A stretch of 20,686 bases of DNA from DASZPL01 sp035550315 (lineage in GTDB: Bacteria > Actinomycetota > Actinomycetes > JAFAQI01). The stretch covers positions 1-20,686 of the forward strand of contig DASZPL010000161.1 in assembly GCA_035550315.1 (NCBI GenBank), read 5' to 3'. The notes beneath the pieces are model-generated. The model was not told where the DNA came from and ran no database searches. It was given only the letters and a program-made list of their open reading frames with translations. Within the stretch, counting starts at the first letter, position 1, and each line of letters opens with the position of its first letter. The position numbers and the translations under genes are program-made. This document shows, piece by piece, positions 7,454 to 13,641 of this stretch.

Positions 7454-8515
7454 CTACGGGTCGCCGTCGTCCGAGAGGTCGAAAAGCGCCGCATCCGCAG
7501 CAGCCGGGTTCGGCGGGCGGATGCCGAGGTGGCTCCAGGCCGCGGCGGTCGCTACCCGGCCGCGGGGCGTGCGGGCGAGCAGACCGGCGCGGACCAGGAA
7601 CGGCTCGGCCACGGTCTCGACGGTCTCCGGCTCTTCGGCGACCGCGACCGCCAACGTGGTCAGCCCGACCGGGCCGCCGCCGAACCGGCGCAGCAGCGCA
7701 TCGAGCACCGCTCGGTCGAGCCGGTCGAGGCCGAGCTCGTCAACGTCGTACACCTGCAGCGCGGCCCGTGCGACCTCGCGCGTCACCACGCCGTCGGCCC
7801 GCACCTCGGCGTAGTCGCGCACCCGGCGCAGCAACCGGTTGGCGATGCGGGGGGTGCCACGGGCGCGGCGCCCGATCTCCTCGGCGCCATCGGGCGTCAG
7901 CGCAACGCCGAGCAGCGCGGCGCTGCGCTCGAGGACCTGCTCGAGCTCGGGTGCGGAGTAGAAGTCGAGGTGCGCGACGAAGCCGAACCGGTCGCGCAGC
8001 GGGCCGGGCAGCAGGCCGGCGCGGGTGGTGGCGCCGACCAGCGTGAACGGCGCTACGTCGAGCGGGATCGCGGTCGCGCCGGGACCCTTGCCGACAACGA
8101 CGTCGACCCGGAAGTCCTCCATCGCGACGTAGAGCATCTCCTCGGCTGGCCGCGCCATCCGGTGGATCTCGTCGAGGAACAGCACCTCGCCTTCGCTCAG
8201 CGTCGACAGCAGCGCGGCGAGGTCGCCGGCGCGTTCGATCGCCGGGCCGCTGGTGATCCGCAGCGGCGCACCCAGCTCGCTGCCGATGATCATCGCGAGC
8301 GTGGTCTTGCCCAGGCCCGGCGAGCCCGACAGCAGCACGTGGTCCGGCGGCCGGCCGCGGCGCCGCGCGGCGTCGAGCACCAGCGAGAGCTGCTCGCGGA
8401 CCCGCTCCTGGCCGACGAACTCCGACAACCGCTTCGGCCGAAGCGCGGCTTCGACCACCTCGTCGTCGGTGCCGGCGTACGCCGAAACGAGCTCGTTGCC
8501 GGACTCGCCGCTCAC
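7454..8515 (-). CDS. ruvB: Holliday junction branch migration ATPase RuvB
   Basis: RuvB is the AAA+ motor that drives branch migration of Holliday junctions with RuvA. The 353-residue protein has the N-terminal LRPKRLSEFVGQ segment, Walker A GSPGLGKTT (64-72), Walker B LFLDEIHRM (112-120), the sensor 1 segment LVGATTRAGLL, the arginine-finger/sensor region with TPRIANRLLRRVRD (221-234), and a C-terminal winged helix ending with the basic RTPRGR turn (315-320) that contacts DNA. The start is GTG at 8513-8515 with GGAG six bases upstream, 22 bp after the ruvA stop. It should be co-transcribed with ruvC and ruvA and so be part of the SOS response. Confidence 0.98.
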   Translation of the reverse strand: MSGESGNELVSAYAGTDDEVVEAALRPKRLSEFVGQERVREQLSLVLDAARRRGRPPDHVLLSGSPGLGKTTLAMIIGSELGAPLRITSGPAIERAGDLAALLSTLSEGEVLFLDEIHRMARPAEEMLYVAMEDFRVDVVVGKGPGATAIPLDVAPFTLVGATTRAGLLPGPLRDRFGFVAHLDFYSAPELEQVLERSAALLGVALTPDGAEEIGRRARGTPRIANRLLRRVRDYAEVRADGVVTREVARAALQVYDVDELGLDRLDRAVLDALLRRFGGGPVGLTTLAVAVAEEPETVETVAEPFLVRAGLLARTPRGRVATAAAWSHLGIRPPNPAAADAALFDLSDDGDP

Positions 8516-8537
8516 CCGGGACTCCGGTGGGTGGCGG

Positions 8538-9155
8538 TCATACCCGGCTCAACCGTTGCAGGCTGCTGCGCAGCAGGGCGGCCACGTCCGGCTCGTCGCC
8601 GACCGCGGCAGCCGCCTCGACCTCGGGACCGGCGGCGACCAGCGCCTCGTCGACCTCGCGGCTGCTCCACCCGAGCCCGGTCAGCGCCTCGCGCAGCTGC
8701 TCCCGCCACGTCACCCCGGCTGCCGCCGGCGCCGGCTGGCCGTTGCCCAAGCCCGGGCGGCCCAGCTTGTCTTTCAGCTCGAGCACCAGCCGTTGCGCGC
8801 CCTTTCGGCCGATCCCCGGCACCAGGGTGAGCGCGCCGACGTCCTCGGTGGCGACCGCTGCCCGGACGGCGTCCGGGGAATGCACCGCGAGAATCGCCTG
8901 TGCCAGCCGCGGCCCGACGCCGCTGACCTGCTGCAGCGTGTCGAACACCGACCGCTCGTCGTCGGTCATGAACCCGAACAGGGTCAGCGAGTCCTCCCGG
9001 ACGACCAGGCTGGTGGCCAGCCGGGCTGCTTGCCCCGGCCGCAGCGTCGCGAGGGCGGCCGGCGTGCACTGCACCGCCAGCCCGACGCCACCGACCTCGA
9101 TCACGGCGGCCTCGCCGGTCACGGCCGCGACCCGCCCGCTGACGCTCGCGATCAT
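8538..9155 (-). CDS. ruvA: Holliday junction branch migration protein RuvA
   Basis: RuvA binds the four-way junction as a tetramer and loads RuvB. The 205-residue protein shows the N-terminal OB-fold (MIASVSGRVAAV to about residue 65), two helix-hairpin-helix motifs (LQQVSGVGPRLAQAIL and LTLVPGIGRKGAQRLVLELKDK) and a C-terminal RuvB-binding domain (TWREQLREALTGLGWSSREVDEAL), separated by a flexible Ala/Pro linker. Length is normal. The ATG start overlaps the ruvC TGA by four bases (ATGA), so translation is coupled to ruvC. Confidence 0.98.
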   Translation of the reverse strand: MIASVSGRVAAVTGEAAVIEVGGVGLAVQCTPAALATLRPGQAARLATSLVVREDSLTLFGFMTDDERSVFDTLQQVSGVGPRLAQAILAVHSPDAVRAAVATEDVGALTLVPGIGRKGAQRLVLELKDKLGRPGLGNGQPAPAAAGVTWREQLREALTGLGWSSREVDEALVAAGPEVEAAAAVGDEPDVAALLRSSLQRLSRV

Positions 9156-9682
9156 GAGGCGCCCGCGCTCGCCAGTGCCGTGGCCCGGGCGCCGGCTAGC
9201 CGGGCCTGCGCGCTGCCCCGCCAGACATGGCAGATCGCCAGCGCGAGCGCGTCAGCGACGTCGGCCGGGCGCGGCGGCCCGCTCAGCCGCAGCAGCCGCA
9301 CGACCATCGCGGCCAGTTGCGCCTTGTCGGCGCGGCCGTTGCCGGTCAGCGCCGCCTTGACCTCGCTGGGCGTGTAGGTGACGACCGGGATGCCGGCCCG
9401 GGCGGCGCAGGTGATCGCGATCGCGGCTGCCTGCGCCGTACCCATCACGGTGCGGACGTTGCGCTGGCTGAACACCTGCTCGACCGCGACGACGTCGGGC
9501 CGATGGTCGGCCAACCAGTCGGTGAGGGCGCGTTCGAGCGCGAGCAACCGCTGCGCGACCTCGTCATTCGCCGGCGTGCGCACGACATCGTGTGCGACCG
9601 CGGTCAGCGCGCGGCCGGGGGCGCCGTCGACGACGCCGAGGCCGCACCGGGTCAAGCCCGGGTCGACGCCGAGCACCCGCAC
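9152..9682 (-). CDS. ruvC: Crossover junction endodeoxyribonuclease RuvC
   Basis: RuvC cuts Holliday junctions symmetrically. The four catalytic acids of the RNase H-like fold are visible as D7 (GVDPG), E68 (VAVEQVF), D141 and D144 (PADVADALA). An ATG at 9695-9697 is in frame, but GGGAGGT (9695-9689) lies six bases before the GTG at 9680-9682, and that GTG gives MRVLGVDPGLTRCG, the canonical actinobacterial start, so I set a 176-residue protein. It is the first gene of the ruvCAB group, preceded by a LexA box 15 bases upstream of the start. The C-terminal 20 residues are an Ala-rich tail. Normally yebC lies just upstream; here a nuclease cassette intervenes. Confidence 0.97.
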   Translation of the reverse strand: MRVLGVDPGLTRCGLGVVDGAPGRALTAVAHDVVRTPANDEVAQRLLALERALTDWLADHRPDVVAVEQVFSQRNVRTVMGTAQAAAIAITCAARAGIPVVTYTPSEVKAALTGNGRADKAQLAAMVVRLLRLSGPPRPADVADALALAICHVWRGSAQARLAGARATALASAGAS

Positions 9683-9697
9683 CGTCGTACCTCCCAT

Positions 9698-9713
9698 CCG
9701 AACGTGTGTTCGG
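9698..9713. promoter_or_regulatory. LexA (SOS) box controlling ruvCAB
   Basis: CCGAACGTGTGTTCGG is a perfect 16-bp palindrome apart from its four-base centre and matches the actinobacterial/Bacillus-type LexA operator GAAC-N4-GTTC exactly. It sits between the ribosome binding site of ruvC and a -10-like TACGCT (9714-9719, minus strand), so bound LexA would cover the likely transcription start near 9707. ruvC is known to be LexA-controlled in mycobacteria. The same site is not expected to affect yebC, which ends more than 1.1 kb away. Confidence 0.82.
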
Positions 9714-9719
9714 AGCGTA
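9714..9719 (-). promoter_or_regulatory. Candidate -10 element for ruvC
   Basis: Read on the minus strand this is TACGCT, fitting the actinobacterial TANNNT -10 pattern. It would start transcription about seven bases downstream, inside the LexA box, giving a leader of roughly 25 bases that includes the GGGAGGT ribosome binding site. No clear -35 hexamer was seen at the right distance, so this is tentative. Confidence 0.4.
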
Positions 9720-9765
9720 CGACGCTACCCAGCCCAAGCCCACGACCGACGCGCCCAAACCACCC

Positions 9766-9807
9766 TGTCAGCGTCACGCCGCGCCATGGCGCGGTCTGAC
9801 GCTGACA
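9766..9807. repeat. 42-bp palindrome, ruvC-side end of the nuclease cassette
   Basis: The two halves pair over 19 of 21 positions: outer arms TGTCAGCGTCA / TGACGCTGACA (11 bp), two mismatched pairs, and an inner perfect palindrome CCGCGCCATGGCGCGG. It can form a very stable hairpin or cruciform. The stop codon and last ten codons of the nuclease gene lie inside it. Compared in inverted orientation with the partner at 10780-10821 it agrees at 35 of 42 positions. No T-run follows on either strand. Confidence 0.9.
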
Positions 9808-10718
9808 ACTCGCAGGGCGCGACGGAGTTGCGTAACCGCTCTCGCATCATCGGAGTAGATCGCGACGCTTGGGAAGCGGAGCGTGAGCTCCCCGTCGAGC
9901 GCCGCGTCGTTGTCCTTTGCGGTGTCCTGCCATCGCGCTCTCAATGTCAGGTGGATTCCACCGTCGACCTCGACCAGGACTCGACGGTCGTCGCGTCCGA
10001 CAAAGGCAGCATCGAGATAGCGACGCCTGCCCTGACCGTCTACGCGCACCTGCAAGTGCGGGCGTGGGAAGCCATGGCGCCGGCACCACCGCAGAAACGC
10101 CACCTCCGACAGTGCCTGCGCTCCCCCGTCGATATCGGCGAGAAAGGCCCGCAAGAGGCGGCGATATCGGACCCGGCCGGCGAGCGCCAACTCGTCCGCC
10201 AAGCGAGCTGCCGACGTGAGCCGCTGCTGAACAGGTGCAACCACGATTCGCGCAGCCGCTTGGTAGTCGTCGGACCAAACTGCCGCATCGACCACGGCGC
10301 GTTCGAGCGTCGTCGACGGCGGCGAACTTCGATGGCACACATGCTCGGCGGTAAAGCGTCGCGACTCGTGCACCACAACGGCAACGCCCGGCACCGGAAG
10401 GACTCGTGCGCCGCGCTGCACGAGGATATGGACGGCGGCCGTTTCGAACCCGCGCACACCACGCAACTCCATGGCGGTCAGACTGCAGAGCGCTGACGGG
10501 AACGGAGCGCTGAGCCAGACCGCCCATCGCGCCTGCTCCGGCCGGAGCGAACCGTTGTGTGCACAGATCACTTGGTCATTGAGCACCTGCCAACGCCGCG
10601 CCCGAAGGTTTGCCCGGACCGCCGACCAGGTAACGCCTTCCACCCGCAGTTGCGAGCGAGTCACCATCCCGCTTTGCACCGCCAGGAGAGTGGTCAGATT
10701 GCACAAATCGGCTGACAT
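9774..10718 (-). CDS. AbiEi-like winged-helix / DUF559 (Vsr-like) predicted endonuclease
   Basis: The N-terminal part (about 1-90; LLAVQSGMVTRSQLRVEGVT, then VRANLRARRWQVL) resembles the winged-helix domain of AbiEi-family antitoxins. The C-terminal part (about 200-300) resembles DUF559, a Vsr-like PD-(D/E)xK fold: E204 in a leading helix (SEVAFLRWCRRHGF), D236 (RYLDAAF), then E250-x-D252 (VLVEVDGGIH) and a trailing D/R-containing helix. These acids suggest an active metal-dependent nuclease, though cleavage has not been shown for most members. The frame is open further upstream to a TTG next to the right palindrome; I prefer the ATG at 10716-10718, which gives 314 residues, typical for the family, although no clear ribosome binding site precedes it. 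Residues 305-314 and the stop are encoded by the left palindrome. Codon use is less GC-rich than in neighbours, consistent with acquisition. No partner toxin gene is present, so a toxin-antitoxin role is not supported. Confidence 0.8.
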   Translation of the reverse strand: MSADLCNLTTLLAVQSGMVTRSQLRVEGVTWSAVRANLRARRWQVLNDQVICAHNGSLRPEQARWAVWLSAPFPSALCSLTAMELRGVRGFETAAVHILVQRGARVLPVPGVAVVVHESRRFTAEHVCHRSSPPSTTLERAVVDAAVWSDDYQAAARIVVAPVQQRLTSAARLADELALAGRVRYRRLLRAFLADIDGGAQALSEVAFLRWCRRHGFPRPHLQVRVDGQGRRRYLDAAFVGRDDRRVLVEVDGGIHLTLRARWQDTAKDNDAALDGELTLRFPSVAIYSDDARAVTQLRRALRVVSVRPRHGAA

Positions 10719-10823
10719 TGCTCGACTGTGCACGGTCTCACCGCAACTGGAGCACGCCGTCCACAGGCGACTCGGCAACTGTCAGCGTGAGGCCGCGCGA
10801 TAGCGCGGCGACGCGCTGACAAG
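10719..10823. other. Spacer between yebC and the nuclease gene
   Basis: This 105-bp stretch holds the right-hand palindrome (10780-10821) and about 60 bp that would carry the promoter of the nuclease gene. No TANNNT -10 box was found there; a CACAGT ends six bases before the ATG and could serve a leaderless transcript, but this is weak. The frame of the nuclease gene is open through this part, so some of it could instead be coding from a TTG at 10776-10778. Confidence 0.4.
10780..10821. repeat. 42-bp palindrome, yebC-side end of the nuclease cassette
   Basis: The outer arms TGTCAGCG / CGCTGACA and inner arms GCCGCGC / GCGCGGC pair around a GATA centre, with a short imperfect stretch between them. 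It has exactly the same length as the palindrome at 9766-9807 and agrees with it at 35 of 42 positions in inverted orientation (33 of 42 in direct orientation). It starts two bases downstream of the yebC stop codon, so as RNA it would also be the terminal hairpin of the pgsA-to-yebC transcript, although no T-run follows. Confidence 0.88.
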
Positions 10824-11570
10824 TCAGACGGATTCTAGGACTTCGTCGCTGACGTCGAAGTTGGCCCAGACGTTCTGTACGTCGTCGGAGTCCTCGAGCG
10901 CTTCGACCAGCCGAAGCACGCGGCGGCCGGTGTCGTCGTCGAGCGGCACCGACACGGTGGGCAAGAACGAGACGTCGGCCGACTCGACCGCGATCGAGGC
11001 CGCCTCCAGCGCCTGCCGTACGGCGTGCGTGTCGGTCGCTTCGCAGATCACCTCGAACGTGCCGTCGAGGTCGTTGACCTCCTCGGCGCCGGCGTCCAGG
11101 ACCGCGGCGAGCACGTCGTCCTCCGACCGGCCATCCGCCGGCACCAGCACGACGCCCTTCCGGTTGAACAGGTACGCGACGCTGCCGGGGTCGGCGAGCG
11201 AGCCACCGTTACGCGTCAACGCGGTCCGCACCTCGCTCGCGGCCCGGTTGCGGTTGTCGGTCAGGCACTCGACGAGGATCGCGACGCCGCCGGGCCCGTA
11301 ACCCTCGTAGGTCACCGCCTCGTAGTCGGCGCCGCCGGCGTCCAGGCCGGCCCCGCGGCGTACGGCGCGGTCGATGTTGTCGTTAGGGACCGAGTTGGAC
11401 TTCGCCTTGGCGATCGCGTCGGCGAGCGTCGGGTTGCCGGCGGGGTCGGCCCCGCCGGTACGAGCGGCCACCTCGACGTTCTTGATCAGCTTGGCGAACA
11501 ACTTCCCGCGCCGGGCGTCGACGACCGCCTTCTTGTGCTTGGTGGTCGCCCACTTGGAATGGCCGCTCAT
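10824..11570 (-). CDS. yebC: YebC/PmpR-family DNA-binding transcriptional regulator or translation factor
   Basis: The 248-residue protein begins MSGHSKWATTKHKKAVVDARRGKLF, the near-invariant YebC N-terminus, followed by NVEVAARTGGADPAGNPTL, the YEGYGPGGVAILVE segment and RNGGSLADPGSVAYLF, so the family call is certain. The frame is open 75 codons further upstream across pdxT, but the conserved start and length fix the ATG at 11568-11570. Family members have been reported both as transcription regulators and as factors that relieve ribosome stalling at proline runs; which applies here is not known, although this proteome has many Pro-rich tails. It follows pdxT by 40 bp and is the last gene of the pgsA operon. 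The stop lies two bases before a 42-bp palindrome. Confidence 0.97.
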   Translation of the reverse strand: MSGHSKWATTKHKKAVVDARRGKLFAKLIKNVEVAARTGGADPAGNPTLADAIAKAKSNSVPNDNIDRAVRRGAGLDAGGADYEAVTYEGYGPGGVAILVECLTDNRNRAASEVRTALTRNGGSLADPGSVAYLFNRKGVVLVPADGRSEDDVLAAVLDAGAEEVNDLDGTFEVICEATDTHAVRQALEAASIAVESADVSFLPTVSVPLDDDTGRRVLRLVEALEDSDDVQNVWANFDVSDEVLESV

Positions 11571-11610
11571 GCCTACCTGCGCTTCCTGTGCCGCGTCTTC
11601 GCCGGCCGCC

Positions 11611-12183
11611 TCACAGCCCGCTGACGAACATCTGGTGGATCCGCAGGTCGCCGGTGAGCTCCGGATGGAAGGCCGTCGCGAGCAGCGATCCCTGCCGCAC
11701 CACCACGATTCTATCTGCGGCCCGACCGAGCACCTCGACCTGCGAGCCGACCTGCTCGGCCCACGGCGCTCGGATGAACACCGCCTCCATCGCACCGACG
11801 CCGACGACCTCGATGGTGCCTTCCCAGGAGTCGACCTGGCGGCCGAACGCGTTGCGCCGCACCGTCATGTCGATGCCGCCCAGCCCGATCTGATCGGGGG
11901 TGCCGTCGAGCACGCGATCGGCCAGCAGGATCATCCCGGCGCACGACCCGTACGCCGGCAGCCCCGCGGCCAATTGCTTGCGCAGCGGCTCGAGCAGCTC
12001 GAACGTCACGAGCAGCTTGCCGATGGTGGTCGACTCACCGCCGGGCAGCACGATGCCGTCGAGCCCGTGCAAGTCGTCCGGCCGGCGGACCGCCACCGGC
12101 TCCGCACCGGCCGAGCGCAGCGCGCGGACGTGCTCGCGCACGTCGCCCTGCAGCGCAAGCACCCCGACTCGGGGTTGGCTCAC
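11611..12183 (-). CDS. pdxT: Pyridoxal 5'-phosphate synthase glutaminase subunit PdxT
   Basis: PdxT hydrolyses glutamine and channels ammonia to PdxS for PLP synthesis. The 190-residue class I glutamine amidotransferase shows the GGEST motif (48-52), the nucleophile in GSCAGM (C81) and the His/Glu of the triad in FHPEL (H173, E175). Its GTG start overlaps the pdxS TGA by four bases (GTGA), so the two subunits are translationally coupled, as expected for partners in one complex. Length is normal. Confidence 0.98.
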   Translation of the reverse strand: MSQPRVGVLALQGDVREHVRALRSAGAEPVAVRRPDDLHGLDGIVLPGGESTTIGKLLVTFELLEPLRKQLAAGLPAYGSCAGMILLADRVLDGTPDQIGLGGIDMTVRRNAFGRQVDSWEGTIEVVGVGAMEAVFIRAPWAEQVGSQVEVLGRAADRIVVVRQGSLLATAFHPELTGDLRIHQMFVSGL

Positions 12184-13082
12184 CAGCCCCGGGTCGCCAA
12201 CCGGTGGTCGACCGGCAGTGCCTCGACGTTGATGCCGACCATCGCCTCGCCAAGGCCACGGCTGACCTTGGCGATCACGTCCGGGTCGTCGTACATCGTC
12301 GTCGCCTGCACGATCGCGCGCGCCCGCGCGGCCGGGTCGCCGGACTTGAAGATGCCGCTGCCGACGAAGACGCCGTCCGCGCCGAGCTGCATCATCATCG
12401 CCGCATCCGCGGGCGTGGCGATGCCGCCGGCGGTGAACAGTACGACGGGCAGCGCGCCGGTCTCGGCGACCTCGCGCACCAGTTCGTACGGCGCCTGCAG
12501 CTCCTTGGCAGCGACGTACAGCTCGTCCTGCGCCATCGCCGACAGCCGGGCGAGCTCGCTGCGGATCGTCCGCATGTGCGTGACGGCGTTGGACACGTCA
12601 CCGGTGCCCGCTTCACCTTTCGACCGAATCATCGCGGCGCCCTCGGCGATCCGGCGCAGCGCCTCGCCGAGGTTGGTCGCGCCGCAGACGAACGGCACCT
12701 GGAACGCCCACTTGTCGACGTGGTTGGCGTAGTCCGCCGGCGTCAACACCTCGGACTCGTCGATGTAGTCGACGCCCAGCGCCTGCAGCACCTGCGCCTC
12801 GACGAAGTGCCCGATCCGCGCCTTCGCCATGACCGGGATCGAGACCGCCTTGATGATCCCGTCGATCATGTCGGGGTCGCTCATCCGGCTGACCCCGCCC
12901 TCGGCGCGAATGTCGGCCGGCACCCGCTCCAACGCCATCACCGCGACGGCGCCGGCGTCCTCGGCGATCTTCGCCTGCTCGGGCGTAACGACGTCCATGA
13001 TGACGCCGCCCTTGAGCATCTCGGCCATGCCGCGCTTGACCCGCGCGGTGCCCGTCGTGGGTGGTTCGGCTGCCTGGCTCAC
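12180..13082 (-). CDS. pdxS: Pyridoxal 5'-phosphate synthase lyase subunit PdxS
   Basis: PdxS makes PLP from ribose 5-phosphate, glyceraldehyde 3-phosphate and ammonia delivered by PdxT. The 300-residue TIM-barrel protein has the conserved GGVIMDVV (D30), the Schiff-base lysine in VMAKARIGHF (K87), the second catalytic lysine in IRSKGEAGTG (K155) and the phosphate-binding GGIATPADAA. The GTG start overlaps the stop of the upstream LemA-like gene by four bases (GTGA); the purine-rich GAAGG directly abuts the GTG, so initiation probably depends on coupling. Confidence 0.98.
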   Translation of the reverse strand: MSQAAEPPTTGTARVKRGMAEMLKGGVIMDVVTPEQAKIAEDAGAVAVMALERVPADIRAEGGVSRMSDPDMIDGIIKAVSIPVMAKARIGHFVEAQVLQALGVDYIDESEVLTPADYANHVDKWAFQVPFVCGATNLGEALRRIAEGAAMIRSKGEAGTGDVSNAVTHMRTIRSELARLSAMAQDELYVAAKELQAPYELVREVAETGALPVVLFTAGGIATPADAAMMMQLGADGVFVGSGIFKSGDPAARARAIVQATTMYDDPDVIAKVSRGLGEAMVGINVEALPVDHRLATRGW

Positions 13083-13630
13083 CCTTCAATCGTACGGCGC
13101 GGAGCAAACTGAATTCGTTCCCACGGCAGCTCGTCGTCAGCCATCTCGAAGTACGCCGGGAGCGGCGCATGGCCCGCCAGCCCGAGCCACCGGACGACCC
13201 GCCGGTCACGGACCAGCAGCGCGTCACGCACCGTGTCGTTGTAGAACCGGCAGGCAAACCGGGCCCGCAGCGTCTCGTCGTGCAACTGCGTCATCTCCTG
13301 GTCGACGTCGTCGGCCGGGCGCACGGCGACGAGCACCCCGCTGAGAGCGCGCACGACGGTGTTCTCCGCCACCTCGCGATCGCGGCCGAGACCCGGCGTC
13401 GCGATCGCCTCGAATGCGGCAGCCCCGACGCGTCGTGCAAGCTTCCGCAGCCGGACTCCGCGGGCCCACTGCAAGATCAGCTCGTCGCGGCGTCGCAGCT
13501 GCGCGTCGAGTGCCGCCGCCGCCGCGTCCACCCGGGCATGCAACCGGTCCAGCCGCCGCGCCGTCCCGACCACCCAGAGCGCAACGACCGCGAAAATCGC
13601 AAGCACCGCAACGAGATCCGCGACGAGCAC
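13079..13630 (-). CDS. LemA-like single-pass membrane protein
   Basis: The 183-residue protein starts with one hydrophobic helix (about 3-22), followed by a helical region with LDRLHARVDAAAAALDAQL and RRRDELI, and a C-terminal half containing AENTVVRAL, then RFYNDTVRDA and PLPAYFEM. The order of an N-terminal helix, a (Q)L-x-RR-D-LI segment, an AEN segment, RRFYN-x-x-VR and a final YFE matches the LemA family, although it is divergent (no clear DLIPNLV). The function of LemA proteins is not established. The GTG start lies 11 bp after pimA with no good ribosome binding site, and the stop overlaps the pdxS start by four bases, so it is embedded in the operon and probably translated by coupling. 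Confidence 0.78.
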   Translation of the reverse strand: MLVADLVAVLAIFAVVALWVVGTARRLDRLHARVDAAAAALDAQLRRRDELILQWARGVRLRKLARRVGAAAFEAIATPGLGRDREVAENTVVRALSGVLVAVRPADDVDQEMTQLHDETLRARFACRFYNDTVRDALLVRDRRVVRWLGLAGHAPLPAYFEMADDELPWERIQFAPRRTIEG

Positions 13631-13641
13631 GGTTGGGGACG

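Larger units (their letters stand above)
9766..10821 (-). mobile_element. Palindrome-bracketed nuclease cassette between yebC and ruvC (putative)
   Basis: A 1056-bp unit is bounded at both ends by related 42-bp palindromes and contains one gene, a predicted AbiEi/DUF559 nuclease. It begins two bases after the yebC stop codon and ends about 50 bp before the ruvC LexA box, breaking the yebC-ruvC neighbourhood known from other actinobacteria. Base composition is lower in GC than the flanks: by hand count, line 9901-9960 is 36/60 GC against 46/60 for 8641-8700 in ruvA. No target-site duplication and no transposase were found, so mobility is an inference from the brackets, the position and the composition. 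Confidence 0.45.

Noticed and set aside
3750..8830. Long plus-strand open frames opposite secF, secD, yajC and ruvB
   Set aside because: Same shadow effect; no start signals and no recognisable protein patterns, and the minus-strand genes are certain.
9774..10718. AbiE-type toxin-antitoxin pair
   Set aside because: Only the AbiEi-like N-terminal domain is present, fused to a DUF559-like domain; there is no adjacent AbiEii nucleotidyltransferase gene.
9766..10821. Cassette as a classical insertion sequence
   Set aside because: No DDE, HUH or serine/tyrosine recombinase pattern in the encoded protein, and no matching direct repeat outside the palindromes (accaccc on one side, agtcaga on the other).
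11571..11795. Upstream extension of yebC by 75 codons
   Set aside because: It runs through pdxT in another frame; the invariant YebC N-terminus MSGHSKW sits at the downstream ATG.
12204..13112. Plus-strand 302-codon open frame opposite pdxS
   Set aside because: Shadow of pdxS; low-information sequence rich in H, D, R.
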